A DNA stretch of 36,705 nt from Microbacteriaceae bacterium (GTDB lineage Bacteria > Actinomycetota > Actinomycetes > Actinomycetales > Microbacteriaceae). The stretch lies in the NCBI GenBank assembly GCA_025465035.1, contig JAODMH010000192.1, positions 1 through 36,705 on the forward strand, written 5' to 3'. Of the stretch, positions 25,371-33,972 are shown one piece after another. The notes beneath the pieces are model-generated. The model was not told the origin of the DNA and made no database searches. It worked only from the letters and a program-made list of their open reading frames with translations. The position numbers were made by a program, and so were the translations under genes. Within the stretch, counting starts at the first letter, position 1, and the number at the start of each line of letters is the position of its first letter.

Positions 25371-25428
25371 TCGAGTTGTCACGAATCGACCGATAATCCG
25401 CCTCATAGGTCGATTAGCGACAACTCGA
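25371..25428. repeat. Dispersed intergenic palindromic repeat, copy 2
   Basis: Left arm 25371-25391 and right arm 25408-25428 form a near-perfect 21-bp inverted repeat (outer ends TCGAGTTGTC and GACAACTCGA) around a 16-nt centre. It matches copy 1 at 4951-5005 in reverse orientation. It lies between convergent genes, where it might also serve as a terminator. Confidence 0.75.
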
Positions 25429-25464
25429 TGTGGGGATGGTGGGATGTGGGCGTCACGCCTCGTG

Positions 25465-26670
25465 TCAGCCGAAGGTCGCGTCGAGTGCCGCCGACAGATC
25501 GGCCACGAGATCCTCCGCATCCTCCAGCCCGATGGAGAACCTCAGGTGCCCGAGCGTGCGGAACGGATCCGGATAGTGCACGACGCGAGGACCATCGGTT
25601 CCGACGTGCACTATGAGCGACTCGTCGTGACCGAGTGAGACCGCAGACGTGATCACCCGCAGATTCGCCACGAACCGGTTCTGGGCATCCGAGTCTCCCT
25701 CGACGGCGAAGGCGATCATGGCACCGTAGCCGCGTCCGCCGAACTGCCGGGTCGCGAGTTCGTGCTGCGGATGCGATGCGAGCCCCGGATAGGCCACGTA
25801 CGCCACGCGAGGGTCGGCCTCCAAGAATTCCGCGACGCGGGCCGCGGACTCCAGGTGCTGCCGCAGGCGCAGCGGCAGTGTGACCGAGCCGCGCATGATC
25901 AGCCAGGCGTTGAAGGGCGAGATGATGCCGCCGACGTCGACCATCGCATCCGCCTTGATGCGCTGAACCAGCTCGCGCGAGCCGATCACCGCCCCGCCCA
26001 TGGCGTCGCCGTGTCCGTTGATGTACTTCGTGAGGGAGTGCACGACGAGGTCGGCTCCGTCGGCGAGCGGGCGGTAGAGCGGCGGCGGCGTGAAGGTCGA
26101 GTCGACGGAGAGGAGTGCGCCGGCATCGTGTGCGACGCGGGCGATGGCGGCGACATCCGCTACCTTCGTCGTCGGGTTGGCGATCGCCTCGATGTGCACG
26201 AGCCGGGTGTTCGGGCGGATGGCGGCGCGCACCGCCTCGACATCGGCCACGTCCACGAACGTGGCAGTGACGCCGTACTTCTCTGGGAGCAGTTCGGTGA
26301 AAAGCCGGAACGTCGCCTCGTAGGTGACGTCGCCGACCACCACATGGTCCCCGCCGCGCAGGTGCGTGAAGAACACCGAGTGCAGCGCTGCGACCCCTGA
26401 CGCCAGCACGACGGCGTCTTCCCCACCCTCGAGGATCGCGAGCTTCTGCTGCAGACCGAGCTGGTTGGTGCCGGAATTGCGGGTGTAGAGCGGGATGTCC
26501 GTTCCCGACCAACTGACGCCGGACGGGTCGTCGGGGAGCGCGTAGGAGTTCGCCATCACGATCGGTGTGCGGATGGCGCCGGAGCCCGCGTCGATCGCGT
26601 TGCCGGCGTGAACGGCCTGGGTGAGCAGGGAGAGGCTGGCGGGATCGTGTTTGTCGGGTCGCGAGGTCAT
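25465..26670 (-). CDS. Cystathionine gamma-synthase/lyase-type PLP enzyme (Cys/Met metabolism family)
   Basis: A 401-aa fold-type I PLP enzyme. The ATG at 26670 is preceded by TACGCT 6 nt upstream; an open extension further 5' is not used. Motifs: IPLYTRNSGTNQLGLQQKLAILEGGE, ASGVAALHS, the aromatic cofactor contact at Tyr117 (DVTYEATF), the VDSTF strand with the PLP Asp190, and Schiff-base Lys215 in VHSLTKYINGHGD. The sequence after LYTR (NSGTNQ) departs from the common NPT pattern. It could be a cystathionine gamma-synthase, gamma-lyase or related gamma/beta-lyase; sequence alone cannot separate these. Confidence 0.88.
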   Translation of the reverse strand: MTSRPDKHDPASLSLLTQAVHAGNAIDAGSGAIRTPIVMANSYALPDDPSGVSWSGTDIPLYTRNSGTNQLGLQQKLAILEGGEDAVVLASGVAALHSVFFTHLRGGDHVVVGDVTYEATFRLFTELLPEKYGVTATFVDVADVEAVRAAIRPNTRLVHIEAIANPTTKVADVAAIARVAHDAGALLSVDSTFTPPPLYRPLADGADLVVHSLTKYINGHGDAMGGAVIGSRELVQRIKADAMVDVGGIISPFNAWLIMRGSVTLPLRLRQHLESAARVAEFLEADPRVAYVAYPGLASHPQHELATRQFGGRGYGAMIAFAVEGDSDAQNRFVANLRVITSAVSLGHDESLIVHVGTDGPRVVHYPDPFRTLGHLRFSIGLEDAEDLVADLSAALDATFG

Positions 26671-26763
26671 GGGTTCAGCGTAGAAGAGCGTCGCTCCGAA
26701 GGTCACCATGTGACGGAATGCGCGACAGGGGCACTCCGCGCGCCGCGCAAGTAGTCTCGTTAC
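26671..26763. promoter_or_regulatory. Divergent PLP-enzyme / putA promoters with a GTCAC-N3-GTGAC palindrome
   Basis: TACGCT (26682-26677, minus strand) ends 6 nt before the PLP-enzyme ATG. TAGTCT (26752-26757) ends 6 nt before the putA ATG. A 13-bp palindrome GTCAC-CAT-GTGAC at 26702-26714 lies between them and could be an operator. Confidence 0.45.
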
Positions 26764-29700
26764 ATGTCTTCGCACGCCCCCGAGTCACCGGTGAGCTCCG
26801 ATGTGCTCGCCGACGAGGCAATCCTCACGGTGCGCCGCTGGTTGGCCCAGAGCGCTGATGTCACGCCGGACAGGTCCGCGAAGCGTCTCGCAGGTCTGCT
26901 CAAGGACCCCAGGGGACTCGACTTCACGATCGGTTTCGTCGACCGGGTCGTGCGTCCGGAGGATCTGAGGGTCGCCGGTCACAACCTCGACAAGCTTTCC
27001 CGTGCCATCCCCGCATTCCTGCCCTGGTATATGAGGATCGCGATTCAGCTCGGCGGCGGATTCGCGCCACTGATCCCGTGGCCGATCGTTCCGATCGCCC
27101 GTCGCGTACTGCGCGGCATGGTCGGCCATCTCATCCTGGATGCGACGCCGAAACGGCTCGACAAGAGCATGGCCGCGCTGCGCGGCGATGGGGTGCGGCT
27201 CAACCTGAATCTGCTCGGCGAGGCGGTGCTCGGCGACGACGAGGCGGACCGCCGGCTCGCCGGGACTCGTGAACTGCTCGAGCGCGACGACGTGGACTAC
27301 GTGTCGATCAAGGTGTCATCGGTGTCGAGCCAACTATCGATGTGGTCCTTCGATGAGACTGTCGAGCGGGTGGTCGGCCGGCTGACGCCGCTCTACGAAC
27401 TCGCGGCGGTGTCCGCGACCCGCAAGTTCATCAACCTCGACATGGAGGAGTTCCGCGACCTCGACTTGACGATCGCGGTCTTCGTCCGCATCCTCGAACA
27501 ACCGCGTCTCAAAAACCTCGAGGCCGGTATCGTGCTGCAGGCCTACCTCCCGGATGCCCTCCGCGCCCTGCAGGGGCTCACCAACTGGGCGACGCAGCGC
27601 CGCGCGGCGGGGGGTGCTGGCATCAAGGTGCGCATCGTCAAGGGCGCTAACCTCGCCATGGAGAACGTCGACGCGATCATCCATGGCTGGCCGCTCGCCA
27701 CCTATTCAGTGAAGGAACACACCGACACGAACTACAAGCGCCTGCTCCACTGGGCCTTCACGCCCGAACGCACCGACGCAGTGCGCATCGGTGTCGCCGG
27801 CCACAACCTCTTCGACATCGCCTATGCCTGGCTCCTCGCCAAGCAGCGCAGGGTCGAATCACGGGTCGAGTTCGAAATGCTCCTCGGCATGGCGACCGGA
27901 CAGGCGGATGCCGTCAAACGCGACGTTGGTGGCCTGTTGCTCTACACACCGGTGGTGCACCCGCGTGAGTTCGACTCCGCGATCTCGTATCTCATCCGCC
28001 GCTTGGAGGAGAACGCGAGCAGCGAGAACTTCATGTCGGGCGTCTTCGACCTCGCGCAGGATGACGCCGTGTTCGCACGGGAAGCGGGTCGCTTCCTCGC
28101 TTCGGTGGACCGCCTCGCCGCGGAGGCGGATGGCCCGGTTCCGGCATCCCATCGCATCCAGAACCGCACCGTCCCCCTTGTGCTCCCGCCGGTCGACTCC
28201 GAGCCGCGGGAGTTCCACAACGAGCCGGACACCGACCCGGCGATCGGGGCCAACCGGCAGTGGGGTCGCAGCATTCTCTCTCGCGTTCCATCGTCACGGC
28301 TGGGGGTCGATGGCATCGCCGCGGCACGGATCACCGACCTCGATACCCTGCAGCGCGTGATCGCGAACACCGTCGCCGCGGGTGCCGAGTGGGGGCAGCG
28401 TCGGGCAGACACCCGTGCGACCGTGCTGCACAGCGCGGGCGACGCCCTCGCCGCGGCACGGGCAGAGCTCATCGAGGTCATGGCGAGCGAGACCGGCAAG
28501 ACCATCGCCGAGGGCGATGTCGAGGTGAGCGAGGCGATCGACTTTGCCCACTACTACGCGGAGCAGGCCCGCCACCTCGACAGGATCGAGCATGCCGAGT
28601 TCCTGCCGTCGCGTCTCATCGTCGTCACCCCGCCGTGGAACTTCCCTGTCGCGATTCCCGCCGGATCGATGCTATCGGCGCTTGCCGCCGGCTCCGGGGT
28701 GATCATCAAGCCGGCACCGCAGGCGCGTCGAACGGCGGCCGTGCTCGTCGAAGCGCTCTGGGCGGGAGGTGTACCGCGCGGAGTGCTCACGCTCGCGGAT
28801 ATCGAGGAGGGTGAACTCGGTCGACAGCTGATCTCCGATCCGGCAGTCGATCGTGTCATCCTCACCGGGGCATGGGAGACGGCGAAGCTGTTCCGCTCCT
28901 GGCGGCCCGACCTTCCGCTTCTCGCCGAGACGAGCGGCAAGAACGCCATCGTCATCACGCCGAGCGCGGACCTCGACCTCGCGGTGGCGGACATCGTCAA
29001 GAGCGCCTTCGGTCACGCAGGCCAGAAGTGCTCCGCCGCGAGCCTCGTGATCCTGGTCGGCTCCGTCGGCAGTTCCGAGCGTTTTCGCCGCCAGCTGCTC
29101 GACTCGGTGTCGACGCTGCGCGTCGGCTATCCGCAGGATCCGACGGCCGTCATGGGCCCGATCATCGAGCCGGCCGCCGGCAAGCTCGAAAGGGCGCTCA
29201 CCAGCCTGGATGACGGTGAGACCTGGCTGGTCAAGCCGCGAGCGCTCGACGAGAGCAACCGGCTGTGGTCGCCCGGCGTGCGGGACGGCATCGCCGCGGG
29301 TTCCGAGTTCCATCTGACCGAGTACTTCGGGCCAGTGCTCGGCATCATGCGTGCCGCCACGCTCGAGGAGGCGATCGAGCTGCAGAATGCACCGGCCTAC
29401 GGTCTCACCGCGGGGATCCATTCGCTGGATGCGGACGAGATCGCGACCTGGCTCGACACCGTGCAGGCCGGGAACCTCTATGTGAACCGCGGCATCACAG
29501 GAGCCATCGTGCGCCGCCAACCCTTCGGCGGCTGGAAGCGTTCGACCGTTGGAACGAGCGCGAAGGCCGGTGGTCCAAACTACCTGGCGACCCTCGGCGA
29601 CTGGCGACCGGTCTTCTCCGAGCCGGGCCAGTCCGTTGTGCTTCGTGGGCTGAGCGATCGCGTCACCGAGCTCATCGAGGCCGCGCAGCCGGGCATGGAG

Positions 29701-30270
29701 TTTCTCGAATTCGACAGGGTACGCTCCGGCGCGGTGAGCGATCAGCATGCCTGGGACGAGGAGTTCGGCGTCGCCAGGGATGTCTCCGGACTCCTGGTCG
29801 AACGCAACGTGTTCCGCTATCGGCCGGTGCCCGTCACCGTTCGACTGGCCGAGGGTGCCTCGCCAGCCCAACTCGTACGCGTGATCGCCGCGGCAACGCG
29901 GGCGGGCGCGCCGATCGCCATCAGTTCCGCGGTTCCCGTTGCGGCGGGCCTCGTCCGGCTGTTCGGCCGCGAGCCCAGACCGGTCGCCGTGCGCGAGGTG
30001 ATCGTGGAGACGGACGCCCGCTGGCACGCCAGGCTGCAGTCCGGCGAGGCGCGGATCGGCAGGGGCATCTCCAGCCGCATCCGTCTGATCGGCGGTGACG
30101 CTCGTGCGCTCGCACTCGTGCTCGAGGGGGATCCGGATGTCGCGATCTACGCCGGCCCCGTCACCACCGCAGGCAGGCTCGAGCTCCTGCCGTTCCTGCG
30201 CGAACAGGCCGTGAGCATTACGGCTCACCGGTTCGGCAACCCGGACCCCTCGACCGCCGTCGTTCTCTAG
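26764..30270 (+). CDS. putA: Bifunctional proline dehydrogenase / P5C dehydrogenase
   Basis: A 1168-aa enzyme oxidising proline to glutamate. The FAD-dependent PRODH barrel occupies about residues 80-430 and ends with the substrate-binding YLIRRLEEN (409-417). The NAD-dependent aldehyde dehydrogenase domain runs from about 510 to 960: TPPWNFPVAIPAG, the Glu722 in LLAETSGKNA, nucleophile Cys756 in HAGQKCSAAS, and the FGPVLGIMRA and PFGGWKRS blocks. There is no N-terminal ribbon-helix-helix domain, so no autoregulatory DNA binding is expected. About 200 C-terminal residues follow the ALDH domain, typical of long PutAs where they help shape the aldehyde-tunnel oligomer. Leaderless promoter TAGTCT 6 nt upstream. 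Confidence 0.96.
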   Translation: MSSHAPESPVSSDVLADEAILTVRRWLAQSADVTPDRSAKRLAGLLKDPRGLDFTIGFVDRVVRPEDLRVAGHNLDKLSRAIPAFLPWYMRIAIQLGGGFAPLIPWPIVPIARRVLRGMVGHLILDATPKRLDKSMAALRGDGVRLNLNLLGEAVLGDDEADRRLAGTRELLERDDVDYVSIKVSSVSSQLSMWSFDETVERVVGRLTPLYELAAVSATRKFINLDMEEFRDLDLTIAVFVRILEQPRLKNLEAGIVLQAYLPDALRALQGLTNWATQRRAAGGAGIKVRIVKGANLAMENVDAIIHGWPLATYSVKEHTDTNYKRLLHWAFTPERTDAVRIGVAGHNLFDIAYAWLLAKQRRVESRVEFEMLLGMATGQADAVKRDVGGLLLYTPVVHPREFDSAISYLIRRLEENASSENFMSGVFDLAQDDAVFAREAGRFLASVDRLAAEADGPVPASHRIQNRTVPLVLPPVDSEPREFHNEPDTDPAIGANRQWGRSILSRVPSSRLGVDGIAAARITDLDTLQRVIANTVAAGAEWGQRRADTRATVLHSAGDALAAARAELIEVMASETGKTIAEGDVEVSEAIDFAHYYAEQARHLDRIEHAEFLPSRLIVVTPPWNFPVAIPAGSMLSALAAGSGVIIKPAPQARRTAAVLVEALWAGGVPRGVLTLADIEEGELGRQLISDPAVDRVILTGAWETAKLFRSWRPDLPLLAETSGKNAIVITPSADLDLAVADIVKSAFGHAGQKCSAASLVILVGSVGSSERFRRQLLDSVSTLRVGYPQDPTAVMGPIIEPAAGKLERALTSLDDGETWLVKPRALDESNRLWSPGVRDGIAAGSEFHLTEYFGPVLGIMRAATLEEAIELQNAPAYGLTAGIHSLDADEIATWLDTVQAGNLYVNRGITGAIVRRQPFGGWKRSTVGTSAKAGGPNYLATLGDWRPVFSEPGQSVVLRGLSDRVTELIEAAQPGMEFLEFDRVRSGAVSDQHAWDEEFGVARDVSGLLVERNVFRYRPVPVTVRLAEGASPAQLVRVIAAATRAGAPIAISSAVPVAAGLVRLFGREPRPVAVREVIVETDARWHARLQSGEARIGRGISSRIRLIGGDARALALVLEGDPDVAIYAGPVTTAGRLELLPFLREQAVSITAHRFGNPDPSTAVVL

Positions 30271-30297
30271 AGGCGAGAGAATAGTAATTGCGCCTCC

Positions 30298-30339
30298 TTG
30301 TAACGTTTGCTCTTGATCGAGCGGGTGCGAACGTCACAA
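30298..30339. repeat. Imperfect inverted repeat upstream of the aldo/keto reductase
   Basis: TTGTAACGTTTGC (30298-30310) pairs with GCGAACGTCACAA (30327-30339) with one mismatch and one G-T pair. A smaller GAGGCG/CGCCTC pair lies at 30270-30275/30291-30296, right at the putA stop. It could act as a weak putA terminator or as an operator for the reductase. Confidence 0.4.
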
Positions 30340-30388
30340 AGGGGAACAATCGTCCGCAATAGCAACCGAATGTACGCAAGGACAGTCC

Positions 30389-31213
30389 ATGATTCCGTCT
30401 CTTCCCCTCAACAACGGGACCTCCATCCCGCTCATCGGGCTCGGGACTTCGCCCCTCAACGATGCGCAGGTCGCCCCGGTGATCGTGACGGCCATCGAGG
30501 CCGGCTACCGGCATATCGACACCGCGGTGAGATACGGCAACGAGCGGGGTGTCGGCACCGGCATCCGTGACAGCGGAATCGCCCGCGAAGAACTCTTCGT
30601 CACGACGAAGCTGGACGGCGAGTTCCAGGGAGACGATCGCGCGATCGCCGGACTCGATGGCTCGCTCGAGCGGCTCGGACTCGACTACGTCGACCTGCTG
30701 CTCATCCACTGGCCGCTTCCCAGCCGGGGCGAATACGTGTCGACCTGGCACAGCTTCGAGAAACTGCTTGCGGCGGGCAAGGCGAAAACGATCGGTGTCT
30801 CCAACTTCAAGCCGGCGCACATCGCCACCCTCGTTGCCGAAGCCGAAGTGTTGCCGGCGGTCAACCAGGTGCAGCTGAGTCCGTACACGCCGCGCCTGGC
30901 CGAGCGTCGGGCCGATGACGAGCACGGCATCGCCACCGAGTCGTGGAGCCCGATCGGCGCGGGAAACGACCTGCTCGCTTCCCCTGCGATCGCCGCGATC
31001 GCTGAGCGCGTCGGCAAGACCGCCGCGCAGGTCGTTCTTCGCTGGCACGTGCAGCAGTCGCTGGTCGCGATCCCGAAGTCCTCGAATGCGCGGCGCATTC
31101 GTGAGAACATCGACATCTTCGACTTCGAGCTGACCGCGGCGGACTTCGACTCGATCGCCGCGCTCGACAGGGGACCAAGCGCCGGCGTCGACTCGGACCA
31201 CGAGGGTCACTGA
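30389..31213 (+). CDS. Aldo/keto reductase (AKR5-like)
   Basis: A 274-aa NADPH-dependent TIM-barrel reductase. The catalytic tetrad is complete: Asp44 and Tyr49 (YRHIDTAVRYGNERGVG), Lys74 (FVTTKLDG) and His107 (LLIHWPLP). The cofactor-binding C-terminal region IPKSSNARRIRENIDIFDFEL is present. The ATG has an AAGGAC RBS. Length and IGVSNFKPAHIATL are typical of 2,5-diketo-gluconate-type reductases; the physiological substrate is unknown. Upstream hairpin and leader separate it from putA. Confidence 0.93.
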   Translation: MIPSLPLNNGTSIPLIGLGTSPLNDAQVAPVIVTAIEAGYRHIDTAVRYGNERGVGTGIRDSGIAREELFVTTKLDGEFQGDDRAIAGLDGSLERLGLDYVDLLLIHWPLPSRGEYVSTWHSFEKLLAAGKAKTIGVSNFKPAHIATLVAEAEVLPAVNQVQLSPYTPRLAERRADDEHGIATESWSPIGAGNDLLASPAIAAIAERVGKTAAQVVLRWHVQQSLVAIPKSSNARRIRENIDIFDFELTAADFDSIAALDRGPSAGVDSDHEGH

Positions 31214-31221
31214 GCCCCGCC

Positions 31222-31890
31222 TTGTCCACGAGAGAGAACGCGGGTCCGCCGCAGGAGGGGATCGACGCGGCATCCGCCCTCCCGCTTCTCATCGAGCGGC
31301 TCTCGGTGCTTCGCGCTGGCGGTGACCGTGTGATCCTCGGAATCGTCGGCGCACCGGGCGCGGGCAAGACCACCCTCGCGCGTGATCTCGCCGCTGCCCT
31401 CGGCCCCGATCTCGCGGTCGTCGTTCCGATGGACGGCTTTCACATCGCATCCGAAGCGCTTCCGGGGCCGGAGTACCTCGAACGCCGTGGTGCTATGGAC
31501 ACCTTCGACATCGGGGGATACCTCGCACTGCTCGCTCGGCTCAGGCGCAATGCCGAGGACGTCGTCTACGCGCCGAACTTCGAGCGCGACATCGAGGAGC
31601 CGATCGCCGGCGCGATTGCGATCCGTCGTGGCCTGCCGATCGTGATCACCGAGGGCAACTATCTCCTCTCCGACGAGCCGCGTTGGAGCGAGGTGCGCGG
31701 CTTTCTCGACGAGACCTGGTTTCTCGCCGCGGATCCCTCTCTGCGGATCGAGCGGCTGATCGCGAGACACGTGCAGTCCGGCAAGTCCCTCGAGCACGCC
31801 ACGCGGATGGCCACGGGATCCGACGAGCACAATGCTCAACTGGTGCTGCGCACCCGAGCCGCCGCTGATCTGGTGCTCGTAGCGGACTAG
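31222..31890 (+). CDS. P-loop nucleoside/nucleotide (uridine-kinase-like) kinase
   Basis: About 222 aa from TTG 31222, a weak start 8 nt after the aldo/keto reductase stop with no clear RBS. Walker A is GAPGAGKT (residues 43-50). Downstream, VVPMDGFHIASEAL provides the substrate-site Asp, and VITEGNYLL is the Walker B region, both as in the uridine kinase / pantothenate kinase / FrcK-like group. Substrate not determinable. Its stop codon overlaps the gntR stop in the shared CTAG at 31887-31890. Confidence 0.87.
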   Translation: MSTRENAGPPQEGIDAASALPLLIERLSVLRAGGDRVILGIVGAPGAGKTTLARDLAAALGPDLAVVVPMDGFHIASEALPGPEYLERRGAMDTFDIGGYLALLARLRRNAEDVVYAPNFERDIEEPIAGAIAIRRGLPIVITEGNYLLSDEPRWSEVRGFLDETWFLAADPSLRIERLIARHVQSGKSLEHATRMATGSDEHNAQLVLRTRAAADLVLVAD

Positions 31891-32243
31891 CTGCGCAGCG
31901 CCGCCTCGACGAGCGCGATAGCGTCACGTTCCGCGAGCCCGAGCTGATGGACACGGTCCGCATACTCGCGGGCCGCGCGCTGAGCCTCTCGCTGGACCGC
32001 GTCGCCATGGGTGTTCACGAACGAGCCATTCCGGCCTCGGGTCTCGATGACGTGATCCCGTTCGAGCTCGCGGTAGCAGCGTGCGACCGTGTTGGGGGCG
32101 AGCCCGAGTTCTTCGGCGAGCTTGCGCACGGTCGGGAGCTTGGCTCCGGCGGCGAGAGCGCCGGATCGGACCTGTTCGAGCAACTGCAGGCGAAGCTGCT
32201 CATAAGGTGCGACCGCGGATCCGTGGTCGATCGTCAGCGGCAT
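31887..32243 (-). CDS. GntR family regulator, YtrA-like short form
   Basis: A 118-aa protein starting at ATG 32243, preceded by an excellent RBS (GAAGGAG, 5 nt from the ATG); a longer in-frame start lacks one. The winged helix covers about residues 10-75: YEQLRLQLLEQVRSGALAAGAKLPTVRKLAEELGLAPNTVARCYRELERDHVIETRGRNGSFV. Only a short helical tail follows, the YtrA-type architecture that usually regulates transporter genes; none is adjacent here. A palindrome TTGCA-A-TGCAA at 32291-32301 upstream may be its operator. Confidence 0.9.
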   Translation of the reverse strand: MPLTIDHGSAVAPYEQLRLQLLEQVRSGALAAGAKLPTVRKLAEELGLAPNTVARCYRELERDHVIETRGRNGSFVNTHGDAVQREAQRAAREYADRVHQLGLAERDAIALVEAALRS

Positions 32244-32290
32244 GTCTTCTCCTTCGCGATGCGCGGGTGGCCCCCCATCATCGGCCAACG

Positions 32291-32301
32291 TTGCAATGCA
32301 A
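32291..32301. promoter_or_regulatory. TTGCA-A-TGCAA palindrome upstream of gntR
   Basis: An 11-bp perfect palindrome with a single central base, 48 nt before the GntR start codon, next to an A-rich run (AAAAAT). Candidate autoregulatory site. Confidence 0.3.
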
Positions 32302-32372
32302 AAATACCGCGCCGTGGCGGAGCCTCAGGTTTCCGACCGAAGCGCGCTGCCTCGGCAGGCGCGCGACAGAGG

Positions 32373-32978
32373 TTAGGGCAATCCGTCGCTCATGGCGCTA
32401 TGCAACAGAGCTCGCGTCGACCAGAGCATCTGCTCCGTCGCCTCGTCGCGGGTGAGCCCTGCGACGTCAGTGAGCCAGACGAGTGCCTCGATGCCCACGG
32501 CACTGCGCACCGCCACGGCCAGTCGGTGCACCTCCGCTTCGGTCAGTCGCGGTCGAAGCGGAGAGAGCGCGTCTTCGAACCATCCGATGGCCCGGCCCTT
32601 ACGCAATGGCAATTCGCGTGGCGCGATGCCCGGTTCGAGCGAAAGCCGCAACATGGTGCGCTGCTGTGCCTCCGTAGCCACGATGAGCTGCGTGAAGGCC
32701 GAAACAGCGATCAGAAGCCGAGTCTCCGGATCGTCACCGACATCCGGGGGCAGAAGCGAGGCGACTTCGGTTTCCGGATGCGCCGCGACGAGCAACGCCT
32801 TCTGGTTGGGGAAGTAGCGGTAGGCGGTCGTGCGCGAAATGGATGCCGCGGCGGCGGCGGCTTCGACGGTGGGGGCGACGTCGCCCTGAGCCACCAGCGC
32901 ACGGGCCGCGGCGATCAATTCGTTCCGTGTGCGCAGTTTCTGTCTGGTTCGGCCGGAGTCTTCGTAGGGTGTTGACAC
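32373..32978 (-). CDS. TetR family transcriptional regulator
   Basis: A 201-aa protein starting at GTG 32978. The N-terminal HTH (about 17-62) reads RNELIAAARALVAQGDVAPTVEAAAAAASISRTTAYRYFPNQKALLVAA. The all-helical C-terminal domain (about 70-190) has a ligand pocket of unknown specificity. It is divergent from the cupin gene with a compact shared promoter, so the cupin gene is its likely target. TACCAT ends 7 nt before the GTG. Confidence 0.92.
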   Translation of the reverse strand: MSTPYEDSGRTRQKLRTRNELIAAARALVAQGDVAPTVEAAAAAASISRTTAYRYFPNQKALLVAAHPETEVASLLPPDVGDDPETRLLIAVSAFTQLIVATEAQQRTMLRLSLEPGIAPRELPLRKGRAIGWFEDALSPLRPRLTEAEVHRLAVAVRSAVGIEALVWLTDVAGLTRDEATEQMLWSTRALLHSAMSDGLP

Positions 32979-33000
32979 ATTGCTTATGGTACCTTAGTCT
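32972..33000. promoter_or_regulatory. Consensus promoter of the cupin gene overlapping tetR start and a GGTACC palindrome
   Basis: TTGACA (32972-32977), 17-bp spacer, TAGTCT (32995-33000): the best sigma-70-like promoter in the window. The spacer contains TA-t-GGTACC-t-TA (32984-32995), a TetR-operator-like palindrome that also overlaps the tetR -10 (TACCAT, 32991-32986). One bound dimer would block both promoters. Confidence 0.6.
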
Positions 33001-33043
33001 CGTCGTGGTACTCAAGTTCCATAAACGATGGAAGAAGGTCATC

Positions 33044-33520
33044 ATGAAAACCCAGACCGTCACCGTGCGTCAGCGTGACGAGGGCGAGCAACGGTGGTTC
33101 TGTGGGGGCGGACTGCACACCTGGAAAGCCAGGGAGGAAGACACCGGCGGAGCATTTCTGCTGTGGGAATCCCTCGAAGAGGGAGGAAAGGCCACTCCGC
33201 TGCACTCCCATCCGGGTGCTGATGAGACGTTTTATCTTCTCGAGGGGGAGGTGGCACTCTATGTCGACGGGGAGCAACAGGCCGTTCACGTCGGAGGCGT
33301 CGCTGTCATCCCTCGCGGCGTCGCACACGCGTTCACGGTGACCTCACCCCAGGCGCGCATGCTGTGGCTGCACACCCCTGGCAACAGTGAAGCCTTCTAC
33401 CGTCAGGCCAGCGATCCTGTCGTGCCGGGCGAGCCCCGTCCACCGATCGACTTCGACCGCATTAGCGCGGTCGCGGCGGCAACCGGTGCGACAGAAATCC
33501 TCGGACCGCCGCCACTCTGA
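33044..33520 (+). CDS. Cupin-domain protein
   Basis: A 158-aa single-domain cupin. Metal ligands fit the consensus: His54, His56 and Glu61 in PLHSHPGADETFYLLEGEV, and His95 in IPRGVAHAFTV. The ATG is supported by GAAGAAGG, 5 nt upstream. The leader from the predicted start is about 37 nt. Quercetin-dioxygenase-like or isomerase-type cupins are possible; the divergent TetR suggests response to a small molecule. Confidence 0.88.
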   Translation: MKTQTVTVRQRDEGEQRWFCGGGLHTWKAREEDTGGAFLLWESLEEGGKATPLHSHPGADETFYLLEGEVALYVDGEQQAVHVGGVAVIPRGVAHAFTVTSPQARMLWLHTPGNSEAFYRQASDPVVPGEPRPPIDFDRISAVAAATGATEILGPPPL

Positions 33521-33531
33521 TGCGGCTGAGT

Positions 33532-33972
33532 TCAGGACTCCCGCGCGCGGTGGATCAGCTTCGACAGAACGATCGCGCTGCGGGTGTGGTCAACGTTGGG
33601 TGCGACACGGACGCGTTCCAGGGCCAGTTCGAGCGAGGGGATGTCACGTGAGCGCATGTGGACGATGGCGTCCGCGCTGCCCGTGACCGTACCGGCATCC
33701 ACCACCTCTGGCACACCGGAGAGGATGCGCCGCAGCTCGTCCGGCGCGACGGTGCCGCGACAGAAGAGTTCGACGTAGGCCTCCGTCGCGAGCCCCTCGA
33801 CGGCGGGGTCGACCTGGATCGTGAATCCGCGGATGACCTTGTCGGCGACCAGGCGGTCGACGCGGCGCTTAACTGCGGATGCCGAGAGGCCGATGACTTC
33901 GCCGATATCGCCGTATCCGGCGCGGGCGTTTTGTCGCAGAAGATCGATGATGCCGTAGTCAAGGCTGTCCAT
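33532..33972 (-). CDS. Lrp/AsnC family transcriptional regulator
   Basis: A 146-aa protein. The N-terminal HTH (about 1-50) has MDSLDYGIIDLLRQNARAGYGDIGEVIGLSASAVKRRVDRL. The RAM/AsnC effector domain (about 65-140) contains VPEVVDAGTVTGSADAIVHMRSRDIPSLE. ATG 33972 is fixed by TACAGT 6 nt upstream. It is divergent from the hydrolase-rocD pair; the same arrangement of an AsnC regulator next to a DDAH-like gene and rocD is known in mycobacteria. It probably senses an amino acid such as arginine or ornithine (inference). Confidence 0.93.
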   Translation of the reverse strand: MDSLDYGIIDLLRQNARAGYGDIGEVIGLSASAVKRRVDRLVADKVIRGFTIQVDPAVEGLATEAYVELFCRGTVAPDELRRILSGVPEVVDAGTVTGSADAIVHMRSRDIPSLELALERVRVAPNVDHTRSAIVLSKLIHRARES

